DNA of 35,544 bases from the NCBI GenBank assembly GCA_018065465.1, contig JAGHTC010000066.1:1-35544 (forward strand). The letters are read 5' to 3'. How positions within the stretch are numbered: position 1 is the stretch's first letter; each line of letters begins with the position of its first letter. Below, in pieces: positions 1 to 7,522 of the stretch. This stretch comes from Candidatus Ruminococcus equi. Lineage in GTDB: Bacteria > Bacillota > Clostridia > Oscillospirales > Acutalibacteraceae. A program made the translations under genes and the position numbers. The notes below the pieces were generated by a model. It saw only the letters and a list, made by a program, of their open reading frames with translations. It had not been told where the DNA came from and made no database searches.

Positions 1-39
1 AGCGAAGAAGACGGTGCAAAGCAACTTTCTATCATTTAA
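1..39 (+). CDS. C-terminal tail of an unidentified gene (partial)
   Basis: The window opens inside an open frame reading SEEDGAKQLSII and ending at TAA (37-39), followed directly by TAG. Twelve residues are too few to identify a family. The 100-base gap to secG holds a separate promoter, so this is probably the last gene of an upstream unit. Frame 1 is chosen only because it gives a plausible hydrophilic tail and a double stop. Confidence 0.3.
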   Translation, partial: SEEDGAKQLSII

Positions 40-75
40 TAGTTATTGTTCTAAATTAGAAAATAAAAATTGTAC

Positions 76-104
76 TTGCATTATTTGATTTTATGTGATA
101 GAAT
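76..104 (+). promoter_or_regulatory. Candidate sigma-A promoter of secG
   Basis: A weak -35 (TTGCAT, 76-81) lies 17 bases from a good -10 (TAGAAT, 99-104). The -10 is preceded by TGA, an extended -10 that can compensate for a weak -35. It sits 43 bases upstream of the secG start. Confidence 0.5.
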
Positions 105-146
105 ATATTGGATTGATAAGAAAAGTTATTGAAAGGAAGATATATT

Positions 147-464
147 ATGACAGTATGGGAGATTATTTTGGGTGCAATTTTGATTATCGCATCTCTCATT
201 ATGATTATCGTTATCATTTTGCAGGAAGGTAATCAGCAGGGTGTCGGCGTTGTTTCCGGCGGTGCTGATACATTCTTCTCACAGAATAAGGCTCGTACCT
301 ATGACAAAGTTCTTGCTTCTGCAACAAAGTGGGTTGCTATCGGTTTCGTAGTTGTTGTTCTTGCTTTGAATATTATCGCATATTTTTCAAACAACACTGC
401 TGCTTCTACTGATGCTCCTGCCGAAACAACTGTTTCCGAAGTTGCATCTGAGACTACAGAATAA
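147..464 (+). CDS. secG: SecG, preprotein translocase subunit
   Basis: SecG is the small accessory subunit of the SecYEG channel in the cytoplasmic membrane and assists SecA-driven protein export. The 105-residue product shows the family layout: an N-terminal hydrophobic helix (about residues 5-25) ending in a VIILQEG-type motif, a glycine-rich loop (GVGVVSGGADTFF), a short basic stretch with KARTYDK, and a second helix (about 45-70), followed by an acidic, Thr/Ser-rich tail. The ATG at 147 is chosen over an in-frame TTG at 129 because the ribosome binding site GAAAGGAAG (131-139) overlaps that TTG and is well spaced for the ATG. The gene has its own promoter and a strong terminator at 494-521, so it is probably transcribed alone or with read-through into bofA. 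Confidence 0.95.
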   Translation: MTVWEIILGAILIIASLIMIIVIILQEGNQQGVGVVSGGADTFFSQNKARTYDKVLASATKWVAIGFVVVVLALNIIAYFSNNTAASTDAPAETTVSEVASETTE

Positions 465-493
465 GAATTTTTCGAGTATAACAATCATAAAAT

Positions 494-521
494 TGACTAT
501 CGGGTTACCGATAGTCTTTTT
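494..521 (+). terminator. Rho-independent terminator after secG
   Basis: GACTATCGG pairs perfectly with CCGATAGTC around a GTTA loop and is followed by seven T. The next gene starts only 14 bases after the T-run, so some read-through would be needed unless that gene has its own promoter. Confidence 0.9.
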
Positions 522-534
522 TTGTGGTGATTTT

Positions 535-786
535 ATGGTATATGTGGTAGTTTTACTCTGTTCGTTTTTTGTCTTCTCTTTCATTCACTTTTGTTCAAAA
601 AATAAAAAGCCCTTCAAAAGGGCTTTGTTATCTATGATAATAGGACCTGTTACACTCATAATAGTAGATTTACTGTCGAGTGTGACAGGAGTATATGTGC
701 CGATATCGAATTTAAGCGTAATATCGTCGATAGTCGGCGGTATTCCATCTGTTGCTTTGCTCGTTATGATGGGGATAATAGTTTAG
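535..786 (+). CDS. bofA: BofA-family protein (pro-sigma-K processing inhibitor type)
   Basis: In Bacillus, BofA is a small membrane protein that holds the SpoIVFB protease inactive until the forespore signals through SpoIVB. This 83-residue product has a hydrophobic N-terminal helix (residues 1-19), a basic turn (KNKKPFKRA), a second hydrophobic segment, and the C-terminal block with PISN and SIVGGIPSVALLVMM, resembling the conserved P-x-N and G-x-P-G-V-x-x-L signature of the family. The expected glycine after GIP is a serine here. The ATG at 535 follows GTGGTGAT; the frame stays open further upstream but that extension runs through the secG terminator and end of secG and is rejected. Its stop overlaps the convergent DUF4364 stop. 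SpoIVB, its presumed functional antagonist, is encoded 4 kb away. No SpoIVFB is in the window, so the target is unverified. Confidence 0.75.
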   Translation: MVYVVVLLCSFFVFSFIHFCSKNKKPFKRALLSMIIGPVTLIIVDLLSSVTGVYVPISNLSVISSIVGGIPSVALLVMMGIIV

Positions 787-1379
787 AGAATAGAGTTTAA
801 CTCATCTAATATATCCTCAACCGACGCTTTATCCCTTGTCATCATAGCGATAATAACCGAGTAGAAAGATTCCGGATTTTTCCGAAAGTTTTTGCGGAGC
901 AGTCTTGCTTGATTTATATCCGGAACATAAAGCGAAAAGGACAAAAGTTCCATATCTCCGCCCGAGATTGAGCAGTTGAGCCTGTATCCGTTTTCACACT
1001 TTTCGATTGTAACGGAATGTTCTTTTTCGAGCCTTTCTTTTTCGAGCAGGGAAAGAGTGCATTCAACAGCGCGTTCTTTAACCGTCAGCGCAAGTGTGTC
1101 CTCAAGTTGATTGGAAATCAGTTTCCCTTGGTCGGTAATCTCAAAAAGATTTTCGTCTTCGTCGGTTTTCTTGATGTTCTTACCTTTTACAAGGTCGTCA
1201 AAGCAGGCGGTAGATTCAAAGTAATTTGCAAGACCTTTTTCCTGCAAAGCGTTTATGACCGTTTCTTTTGAAAGCGGTCTTTTTAGTGTACAGAAAATAT
1301 AGCAGATAAGAGTTCTTATCTCATTTTTGCTTCTTATTCCGCCGAGGTTAATGCCCTCATCAAAAGTATCAAAAGCCAT
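783..1379 (-). CDS. DUF4364 family protein
   Basis: A 198-residue soluble protein with the DUF4364 pattern: an N-terminal winged-helix-like part (about residues 10-85, with KNEIRTLICYIF, SKETVINAL and FEITDQGKLISNQLEDTL, reminiscent of PadR/MarR-type folds) and a C-terminal alpha/beta part ending in SFYSVIIAMMTR. Function in the family is not established; DNA binding is inference from the predicted fold. The ATG at 1379 is preferred to the in-frame TTG at 1394 because GGGTGGTGG lies just upstream of it. The gene has its own extended -10 promoter and converges on bofA with overlapping stop codons. Family assignment is from memory of conserved motifs, not a search. Confidence 0.75.
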   Translation of the reverse strand: MAFDTFDEGINLGGIRSKNEIRTLICYIFCTLKRPLSKETVINALQEKGLANYFESTACFDDLVKGKNIKKTDEDENLFEITDQGKLISNQLEDTLALTVKERAVECTLSLLEKERLEKEHSVTIEKCENGYRLNCSISGGDMELLSFSLYVPDINQARLLRKNFRKNPESFYSVIIAMMTRDKASVEDILDELNSIL

Positions 1380-1408
1380 AAATCCACCACCCAAAATTTA
1401 ATATATAT

Positions 1409-1437
1409 ATTATAACACAGTATTTCGAAAAAATAAA
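1409..1437 (-). promoter_or_regulatory. Candidate promoter of the DUF4364 gene
   Basis: Reading the minus strand, TATAAT (1409-1414) is preceded by TGT, an extended -10, with a weak TTTATT -35 (1432-1437) 17 bases upstream. It is 30 bases before the start codon. Confidence 0.55.
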
Positions 1438-1474
1438 GTGCGATATTCGGAAAATTTGTGAGTATCGCCTTATC

Positions 1475-1672
1475 TTATTTTATCTCAACTACAGTATATC
1501 CTGCGTTTTCAACAGCACTTTTTAAAACGGAGTTGTCAGCATAGCCGTTGATATACGCACACTTGTTTTCAAGGTCAACAGTAGCTTCGATTCCGTCAAT
1601 AGAGTTTAGTGCTTTTTCAACATGCGCTTTGCAGTGCTCACACATCATACCGTCAATAATAATAGTTTTCAT
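1475..1672 (-). CDS. Possible internally initiated CopZ-like copper chaperone (nested in copA)
   Basis: Within the copA frame, codon 728 is ATG (1670-1672 on the minus strand), preceded at 9-base spacing by AAAGGAG (complement of 1682-1688), as good a ribosome binding site as many in the window. Initiation here would yield a 65-residue protein consisting exactly of the C-terminal HMA domain, with the MMCEHC copper site close to its start and the size of a free CopZ chaperone. The precedent is E. coli copA, where a programmed frameshift yields a free chaperone from the N-terminal domain. Actual use of this internal start is inference. Confidence 0.35.
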   Translation of the reverse strand: MKTIIIDGMMCEHCKAHVEKALNSIDGIEATVDLENKCAYINGYADNSVLKSAVENAGYTVVEIK

Positions 1673-3853
1673 CTTTACATTCTCCTTTGTTTTATGTGGA
1701 TTAAATTTTCTAAGCCGTAGGGCATTCGATACAACACAAATTGAACTTAAACTCATCGCAATAGTGCCAAACATCGGTGAAAGCCGTATTCCGAATGGGA
1801 GGAAAAGCACACCCGCGGCAACAGGAATGAAAATAACATTGTAGAAGAAAGCCCAAAAAAGATTCTCCTTAATGTTTTTGAGTACTGCTCTGGAAAGTTT
1901 TACGGATGTCACAATATCGTCAAGGTTGTTTTTGACAAGGATAATATCAGCACAGTCGATAGCAATATCCGTCCCCGCACCGACAGCAATACCCACATCA
2001 GCCGACACAAGGGCAGGGGAGTCGTTGATTCCGTCACCGACCATAACCGTAACGCCCGATTTTTTCAAATCGTTTATGATTTTCTCTTTCCCGTCGGGGA
2101 GTAACTGTGCATAAACATTTTCAATACCCGTAGCGGATTTGACATATTCCGCCGTGGTTTCATTGTCACCTGTGAGCATATAAGTTGTAATGCCCATATC
2201 GTGCAGTTGCTCTACGGCGTTTTTGCTCGTTTTCTTTATCGTATCGCTGACGGCGATAATTCCGAGGATTTTTTCGCCGTTTGAAACAATCAGCGGAGTA
2301 GCACCCGTTTTTGCAATATCTTCAAGAACATCGGTTTTATCTGTTATTCCGATATACTCTTTATTTCCAACAAAGAATTTTACACCATTGATTATTCCAC
2401 AAATTCCTTTCGATGTAACACTCTCAAAGCCTGTAACTTCAAAGTAGTCGTCACTATTGTATTTTGATACAACCGCAGTTGCAAGCGGGTGTTGCGAAAA
2501 TCGTTCAAGGCTTGCCGTAATTTTGAGCAGTAAGTTTTTATCAAATCCGTCAAATATTACGATTTCGCTAACAGACGGCTTTCCTTCTGTAACAGTTCCC
2601 GTTTTGTCAAAAACAACATTCTTTGCTTTTGAAAGTATTTCAAGTGCCGATGATGATTTTATCAGTATGCCGTCTTCGGCGGCTTTGCCCGTGCCTACCA
2701 TAATCGCCGTGGGAGTAGCAAGTCCCAAAGCACAAGGACAAGAGATTACCAAAACCGCAATAGCAAACGAAAGCGAACTTCCGAAATCACCCGAGATAAT
2801 CTGCCATACTATGAGGGTAACAAGAGCGATAGCAATAACTACGGGAACAAAAACTAGGCTGACCTTGTCGGCAACTTTTGCTATCGGTGCTTTTGAGTTA
2901 GACGCATCTTCAACAAGTGCGATGATTTTTGACAAAGTGGTGTCGGATTTAATTTTTTTTGTTTTAACTTTGATGTATCCGTTTGTAAGAGTAGTACCGC
3001 AAAAAACCTTGTTACCGATATCCTTTTGTACAGGCATACTCTCACCCGTCAGGGCGGATTCGTCACAGTAGCCGTTGCCTGATATTACTTCACCGTCAAC
3101 CGAAAGGGCATAGCCCTCTTTGACAATAACCGTATCACCGATTTTGATATCGTCGGTATCAATAAGCGTTTCCCTGCCGTCTTTTTCAATCAGCGTTTGC
3201 TTCGGGCTTAGTTTCATCAGCTTTGAAATAGCCTCGGTGGTTTTGCTCTTTGATTTTGATTCAAAGTATTTTCCGATTGATACAAAAGTGAGTATCATTC
3301 CCGCCGATTCAAAGTAAATATTGTGAATAAAATCGTCGGTAAGCAAAACAGCAAAAATGCTGTATAAAAACGAAGCAGTAGCACCTAATGCAATAAGCGA
3401 GTCCATATTCGGCGAAAGTTTGAAAAGCCCCTTAAAACCGGAAGTAAAATAAGAAAAATTCAACCCGATTATAGAGAGGGTGAGTACAAACTGTATCAAA
3501 GCATTGACATAGGGATTTATGGATAAATTGAATAAATGCCCCATAGCAAAGAACATCAAAACTATAAGAAGAATAAGGGATAAAAGCAGTTTGTTCAGTT
3601 TCTTTTTGCTTTGTGTTTTGTATTTATCTGGGGTAGAGTCGGTATGAATATAGGCTTTGTATCCCAACGATATAACCTCGTCGATTATTTCTTTAGAAGA
3701 AATAAGACTTTCGTCTATCGTTACCGCCATCGAGTTGGAAAGGAGGTTAACATCGGCAGAAATAACACCTGCGGTTTTTCGAACTTTTTCCTGTATTCTC
3801 GAACTGCAAGCAGAACACGACATACCTTCAATGTCGAATTTCAGTTTTTCCAT
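1475..3853 (-). CDS. copA: Copper-exporting P1B-type ATPase CopA with an extra C-terminal HMA domain
   Basis: This 792-residue pump uses ATP to move Cu(I) out across the cytoplasmic membrane. An N-terminal heavy-metal-associated domain carries CSAC (C13, C16). Next come membrane helices, the actuator loop with LTGES, the transmembrane metal site SCPCALG (C372-P-C374) that marks Cu/Ag pumps, the phosphorylation motif DKTGT (D416), the SQHPLA motif of P1B pumps, and GDGIND. Unusually, a second HMA domain (about 728-792) with CEHC (C738, C741) follows the last helices, where most CopA proteins end. An internal ribosome binding site and ATG precede that domain (see the nested entry). The start at 3853 follows AGGAGGGG, and a near-consensus promoter lies at 3879-3907. 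No CsoR or CopY regulator gene is visible, so copper control is unknown. Confidence 0.95.
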   Translation of the reverse strand: MEKLKFDIEGMSCSACSSRIQEKVRKTAGVISADVNLLSNSMAVTIDESLISSKEIIDEVISLGYKAYIHTDSTPDKYKTQSKKKLNKLLLSLILLIVLMFFAMGHLFNLSINPYVNALIQFVLTLSIIGLNFSYFTSGFKGLFKLSPNMDSLIALGATASFLYSIFAVLLTDDFIHNIYFESAGMILTFVSIGKYFESKSKSKTTEAISKLMKLSPKQTLIEKDGRETLIDTDDIKIGDTVIVKEGYALSVDGEVISGNGYCDESALTGESMPVQKDIGNKVFCGTTLTNGYIKVKTKKIKSDTTLSKIIALVEDASNSKAPIAKVADKVSLVFVPVVIAIALVTLIVWQIISGDFGSSLSFAIAVLVISCPCALGLATPTAIMVGTGKAAEDGILIKSSSALEILSKAKNVVFDKTGTVTEGKPSVSEIVIFDGFDKNLLLKITASLERFSQHPLATAVVSKYNSDDYFEVTGFESVTSKGICGIINGVKFFVGNKEYIGITDKTDVLEDIAKTGATPLIVSNGEKILGIIAVSDTIKKTSKNAVEQLHDMGITTYMLTGDNETTAEYVKSATGIENVYAQLLPDGKEKIINDLKKSGVTVMVGDGINDSPALVSADVGIAVGAGTDIAIDCADIILVKNNLDDIVTSVKLSRAVLKNIKENLFWAFFYNVIFIPVAAGVLFLPFGIRLSPMFGTIAMSLSSICVVSNALRLRKFNPHKTKENVKMKTIIIDGMMCEHCKAHVEKALNSIDGIEATVDLENKCAYINGYADNSVLKSAVENAGYTVVEIK

Positions 3854-3878
3854 ATCACCCCTCCTTTTTATTGGTATT

Positions 3879-3907
3879 ATTATATCATAATAAAAAATTT
3901 ATGTAAA
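3879..3907 (-). promoter_or_regulatory. Sigma-A promoter of copA
   Basis: On the minus strand TTTACA (3902-3907) and TATAAT (3879-3884) are separated by 17 bases, and TGA precedes the -10 as an extended -10. It lies 26 bases upstream of the copA ATG. No obvious copper operator is seen between it and the start. Confidence 0.8.
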
Positions 3908-3935
3908 TCTAAAAGAGTTGAGAAAGAAGTAGCAT

Positions 3936-3970
3936 AAAATTATAAATCAAAAATCGCTTGTGATTTTCCC
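3936..3970. repeat. Dispersed intergenic hairpin repeat, copy 1
   Basis: The core ATAAATCAAAAAT, a small hairpin and ATTTTCCC recurs at 17339-17372 with a different hairpin interior. Here the hairpin is AAAATC-GCTTGT-GATTTT. It is followed to about 4018 by a simple run of TTCACT/TTCATT phrases with no coding content. A repeat relationship is supported by only two copies in this window. Confidence 0.5.
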
Positions 3971-4039
3971 TTAATTATTCACTGTTCATTCTTCACTTTT
4001 CACTCTTAATTTTAAGTTTTTATTTTAAAAACTTAAACT

Positions 4040-4073
4040 AACAAGGCTGTGACATAAATGTCACAGCCTTGTT
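4040..4073 (-). terminator. Terminator after spo0A
   Basis: AACAAGGCTGTGACA pairs over 15 bases with TGTCACAGCCTTGTT around a four-base loop, one base beyond the spo0A stop. The T-run on the minus-strand side is interrupted. The CTGTGAC/GTCACAG core is shared with the terminators at 7869 and 17176. Confidence 0.75.
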
Positions 4074-4074
4074 C

Positions 4075-4854
4075 TCAACTTGCATTTCTCATTTGGAGTC
4101 TTAATTTGTCTGATATCATAGCGATAAATTCCGAATTTGTCGGCTTTCCTCGGCTACCTTGAATAGTGTAACCAAAGTAGGAGTTGAGCACCTCAACATC
4201 ACCTCTGTCCCAGGCAACCTCAATAGCGTGCCTGATGGCTCTTTCAACCCTTGAAGAAGTCGTTTCGTATTTCTTTGCAACAGCAGGGTAGAGCCTTTTT
4301 GTAACAGCGTTGATGATGTCCGGCTTTTCAACCGCCATAGTGATAGAATCACGCAGGTAATGATACCCTTTGATATGGGCAGGAACGCCGATTTGATGAA
4401 GTATCTCCGTGATTTTGAGTTCAAGAGAATAGTCATCAAAACCCGCTGTTTTGATTCCGCCTTTAACTTTGAGTTTCGATGTCTTGACAAGACGAATGAT
4501 ACTTTCTCCGAGGTCAGTGAGTTTGTACGGCTTGAGTACAAAGTACGCCGCTCCGCTGCTCATAACCTCTCTTTCGAGTATCGGACTGTCAAAACTTGAG
4601 TAGACAATGAACATCGGCGGATTTTGCATCTGTTCTTTCTTGACGCTTCTCATAACGCCGATAGAGTCGGTACTCGTCATAAAAAGGTCCATAAGAACAA
4701 CGTTCGGCTTGTCTGTTTCGATTCTACGCAAAAGGTCGTCACCGTCCTTCGAACAAAAAGAACATACGATATTGTAGTTTGCGAGAACATTTTGGATTTC
4801 TGTGACATTGTCATTGGTGGCTTTTGTCATCAAAAGTTTGATTTGTTCAATCAT
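4075..4854 (-). CDS. spo0A: Spo0A, sporulation response regulator
   Basis: Spo0A is the master DNA-binding regulator of entry into sporulation. The 259-residue protein has an N-terminal receiver (1-120) and the highly conserved C-terminal effector domain with [14 protein letters not shown] and the helix-turn-helix region [17 protein letters not shown]. The phospho-acceptor is D56 (VLMDL) and the conserved lysine K108 (VLKPY), the same numbering as in Bacillus. The Mg2+-binding acidic pair of the first strand (D10-D11 in Bacillus) is absent: this region reads [11 protein letters not shown]. The conserved Thr/Ser position (YSS) is kept. The start follows GGGAG. It lies downstream of spoIVB in the same direction, the arrangement usual in endospore formers, but has its own promoter. 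Confidence 0.96.
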   Translation of the reverse strand: MIEQIKLLMTKATNDNVTEIQNVLANYNIVCSFCSKDGDDLLRRIETDKPNVVLMDLFMTSTDSIGVMRSVKKEQMQNPPMFIVYSSFDSPILEREVMSSGAAYFVLKPYKLTDLGESIIRLVKTSKLKVKGGIKTAGFDDYSLELKITEILHQIGVPAHIKGYHYLRDSITMAVEKPDIINAVTKRLYPAVAKKYETTSSRVERAIRHAIEVAWDRGDVEVLNSYFGYTIQGSRGKPTNSEFIAMISDKLRLQMRNAS

Positions 4855-4885
4855 TTTTACATCTCCCGTTTATTTTTGTGAGGTC

Positions 4886-4914
4886 ATTATACCATTTATT
4901 GGTAAATTTGGCAA
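4886..4914 (-). promoter_or_regulatory. Promoter of spo0A with an inverted repeat in the spacer
   Basis: On the minus strand TTGCCA (4909-4914), a 17-base spacer and TATAAT (4886-4891) give a near-consensus sigma-A promoter with TGG before the -10. TACCA-ATAAA-TGGTA (4890-4904) is a perfect inverted repeat spanning the spacer and the first bases of the -10, a position suited to an operator. No canonical 0A box (TGTCGAA) was found here. Confidence 0.75.
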
Positions 4915-4993
4915 TAGCAAACAGAAAAAATTTTTATTTTTTTATAAGAATGATTTTACAAATTATAACTTTTTGTGACTGATTAGTAGAAAT

Positions 4994-5980
4994 TTAGATG
5001 TTATTTGATAACATATTCGAAATTGAGATTCCGTAACCCTTTTGCGGAGAGTTCACAAATACATGGGTAACAGCCCCGATAAGCTTACCGTTTTGTACTA
5101 TCGGGCTGCCGCTCATCCCTTGAATTATTCCGCCTGTTTTTTCGAGAAGTTCTTCATCTGTAATATGCAAAACCATATTTTGTCCCGATTTGTCACAAAG
5201 ATTTACCGATTCTATTTCTACAGAATATTCTTTTACTCCTTCGTCGGATATGGTAGCAAATATTGATGCTTCGCCTTTTGTGATTTCAGAGTCGTCTGCG
5301 ACTTCGATTTTTTCATCACCCAAAGCAGTAGAGTATTTTCCGTATATTCCGAAAGCGTTGTTTTGATTTATTATTCCGATTGCTTCATCTTCAAAATATC
5401 CATTTAGTCCACCTGCGGTTCCTTTAACGCCTTTGTTGCATCCGCTTATTTGTGCTCTGAAAATTTCTCCGTCTTTTAGTGGCATAAGCATTCCTGTATC
5501 TTTGTCGCATATTCCGTGACCGAGTGCCCCGAAAGACATCGTTTCTTCGTCAAAATAAGTGAATGTTCCTATCCCTGCGGTGGAGTCGCGTACCCACATC
5601 CCCGCCACATATTCTTTGTTGTCATCTAATTTCGGAGATATCGTAGCGGTTATAGTTTCGTTATTCCTTAATAGAGATAATTCTATATCCTCTCCGTTAG
5701 AATTTTTGATGACTTTTTCAAGTTGTGAGTTAGAAGTTATTTCCTGTCCGTTTGCAGAAACGATAACATCATTTTTTTCGATATCTGCTTTACTTGCCGG
5801 TGAGTTTTCATCGCTGTCAACATTAATAACAACACAGCCGTTTGTAAAGAGTTTCAACCCGAAAGGCTCACCGCCCAAGATAACGGTTTTGTTTTCGGCA
5901 TTGGCAGAAATTGAAAAAACTATCGTAAAAAGTACAGACAGCAAGGCAACTTTAATTTTTTTATTTTTCAATTTTATCAC
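4994..5980 (-). CDS. spoIVB: SpoIVB, forespore signalling serine protease (family S55)
   Basis: In Bacillus, SpoIVB is secreted from the forespore into the intermembrane space and cleaves the SpoIVF complex to trigger sigma-K activation. The 328 residues show an N-terminal signal or anchor helix (about 9-27), a PDZ domain (about 35-115, with GCVVINVDSDENSPASKA), and an S55 peptidase domain with GALGHGICD (candidate catalytic H155) and the serine motif GGIIQGMSGSPIVQNG (S290/S292), followed by KLIGAVTHVFVN and KGYGI. It is about 100 residues shorter than the Bacillus protein. The start is uncertain: GTG at 5980 or TTG at 5971, the latter better spaced from GGCGGTGAT. It is upstream of spo0A, conserved synteny; recN or ahrC are not next to it here. 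Confidence 0.95.
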   Translation of the reverse strand: MIKLKNKKIKVALLSVLFTIVFSISANAENKTVILGGEPFGLKLFTNGCVVINVDSDENSPASKADIEKNDVIVSANGQEITSNSQLEKVIKNSNGEDIELSLLRNNETITATISPKLDDNKEYVAGMWVRDSTAGIGTFTYFDEETMSFGALGHGICDKDTGMLMPLKDGEIFRAQISGCNKGVKGTAGGLNGYFEDEAIGIINQNNAFGIYGKYSTALGDEKIEVADDSEITKGEASIFATISDEGVKEYSVEIESVNLCDKSGQNMVLHITDEELLEKTGGIIQGMSGSPIVQNGKLIGAVTHVFVNSPQKGYGISISNMLSNNI

Positions 5981-6089
5981 CGCCTTTTGTTGCCGAATTT
6001 ATTGTTTGAAAAAAGTCTTCGTTTACTTTGGAAAAGAAGACAACAAAAAAATATTTTGGAATGTATTTTGTTTATCGCGTGATTATTTG

Positions 6090-6117
6090 TTGAAAAATAG
6101 ATATATTATGTTATAAT
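6090..6117 (+). promoter_or_regulatory. Promoter of the cca gene
   Basis: TTGAAA (6090-6095) and TATAAT (6112-6117) are 16 bases apart with TGT before the -10. It reads away from spoIVB and lies 33 bases before the cca start. Confidence 0.75.
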
Positions 6118-6150
6118 GTTTTTATATAACAAGTTATAATGAGGGAAAAT

Positions 6151-7503
6151 ATGGAAGTCAAACTTTCAAAAAATGCAAAATTTATCATAAAAACGCTTTC
6201 CATAAACGGCTTTGAATGTTTTGCCGTCGGCGGTTGTGTTCGCGATGCGCTTTTAGGGCTTGAGCCTCACGACTGGGATTTTGCAACATCTGCAAAACCC
6301 GATGAAATAAAGTCTTGTTTTGCCGATTGCAAGATATATACAATAGGCGAAAAGTTTGGTACAATCGGCGTTAGCATTGATGATGAAATATTTGAAATAA
6401 CAACCTATCGAAAAGACGGTGACTATTCCGATTCCCGCCACCCCGATGAAGTTGAATTTTCAAGTTCGCTTGAAAGCGACTTATCCCGCAGAGATTTTAC
6501 GGTAAACGCAATTGCATATAATGATGAAAAAGGAATAGTTGACCCGTTTTGCGGAGCGAATGATATAAAGTACAAGGTCATCCGTTGTGTAGGCGAACCC
6601 GATTTGCGATTTAATGAAGATGCATTAAGGATTTTGCGTGCTATGCGTTTTGCATCAACCTATTCATTTTCTATCGAAATGCGTACGCATCTTGCACTAC
6701 TGAAAAATAAAGAATTACTGCAAAATGTTGCCTACGAAAGAATTATTTCAGAATTTGAAAAAATGCTTTGCGGTGATAATGCCGAGTATGTGCTGAAATC
6801 GTTTAAAGAGGTTCTCGCAGTTATTATACCCGAAATTTCTTCGATGTTTGATTATGACCAGCACACACCGCACCATAACCGAGATTTGTGGATGCATACA
6901 GTAGCAGCGCTGGTTTTTCTCGATAAAGAGCCTTTACTTCGAACAACAATGTTTTTCCACGATATCGCAAAGCCGCTAACCGCAAGACGCGATCCGAAAA
7001 CCGGCAAATGCCATTTTGATAACCATAATGCCTTGGGCGCTGAAATCACCAACCGCATTATGAAAAGGATGAAATATCCGAATGAGTTTATTAAAAATGT
7101 TAATTTGCTGATTGATAATCACGACGAAAGGCTCAACGGCGACAGCTATAAAATAAAGAAAATGCTCAATTTATTGGGCGTTGATTTGATGGAAGATTTG
7201 TTCAAAATCCAGCGTGCCGATATCGTTGCCCAGTCCGATTACGAAAGGGAAGAAAAGGTCAGATTCCTTGATATGAGCATCAAAGAATACCGAAGAATAC
7301 TTGAAGAACACGAGTGTTATTCTTTGAAAGAATTAAAAATCAACGGCAGTGATGTAATTCACCTTGGTGTCACAAAGGGCGAGAACATCAAAAATGTCCT
7401 CGAATACCTGCTTGACAAGGTGCAGCAAAACGAGTACAAAAACGAAAAAGATTTTTTGATAGAAAAGGCAAAAGAATACATAAAATCTGCTAATCTTATT
7501 TAG
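6151..7503 (+). CDS. cca: CCA tRNA nucleotidyltransferase (class II, with HD domain)
   Basis: The enzyme adds or repairs the 3' CCA end of tRNAs without a template, using CTP and ATP. The 450-residue product has the class II head motif GGCVRD (27-32), the catalytic carboxylates DWD (41-43), RRDFTVNA, and the nucleotide-selecting region with RFNEDALRILRAMRFA. A metal-dependent HD domain follows (HTPHHN...HTV, FFHDIAKP, DNHDERL), found in many clostridial forms and linked to phosphohydrolase activity. ATG 6151 is chosen over ATG 6139 because GAGGG (6141-6145) overlaps the latter and is correctly spaced for the former. A poly(A) polymerase has the same fold, so some side activity cannot be excluded. 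It is followed 20 bases later by the RNase P RNA, another tRNA maturation component. Confidence 0.93.
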   Translation: MEVKLSKNAKFIIKTLSINGFECFAVGGCVRDALLGLEPHDWDFATSAKPDEIKSCFADCKIYTIGEKFGTIGVSIDDEIFEITTYRKDGDYSDSRHPDEVEFSSSLESDLSRRDFTVNAIAYNDEKGIVDPFCGANDIKYKVIRCVGEPDLRFNEDALRILRAMRFASTYSFSIEMRTHLALLKNKELLQNVAYERIISEFEKMLCGDNAEYVLKSFKEVLAVIIPEISSMFDYDQHTPHHNRDLWMHTVAALVFLDKEPLLRTTMFFHDIAKPLTARRDPKTGKCHFDNHNALGAEITNRIMKRMKYPNEFIKNVNLLIDNHDERLNGDSYKIKKMLNLLGVDLMEDLFKIQRADIVAQSDYEREEKVRFLDMSIKEYRRILEEHECYSLKELKINGSDVIHLGVTKGENIKNVLEYLLDKVQQNEYKNEKDFLIEKAKEYIKSANLI

Positions 7504-7522
7504 CGAAACAAAATAGTTTTAC

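Noticed and set aside
412-534. Longer BofA frame starting inside secG
   Set aside because: The extension translates the secG 3' end in another frame and the terminator hairpin; GTGGTGAT before ATG 535 gives a normal BofA length.
2457-3071. 204-codon frame opposite copA
   Set aside because: It is antisense to a strongly conserved P-type ATPase, has no ribosome binding site and no recognisable motif.
4116-4541. Long open frame in another minus-strand frame inside spo0A
   Set aside because: Its translation has no family features, while Spo0A in the main frame is fully conserved.
6010-6037. Hairpin GTCTTC/GAAGAC followed by T-run on the minus strand upstream of spoIVB
   Set aside because: Only six base pairs with a 16-base loop; too weak to call a terminator or attenuator.
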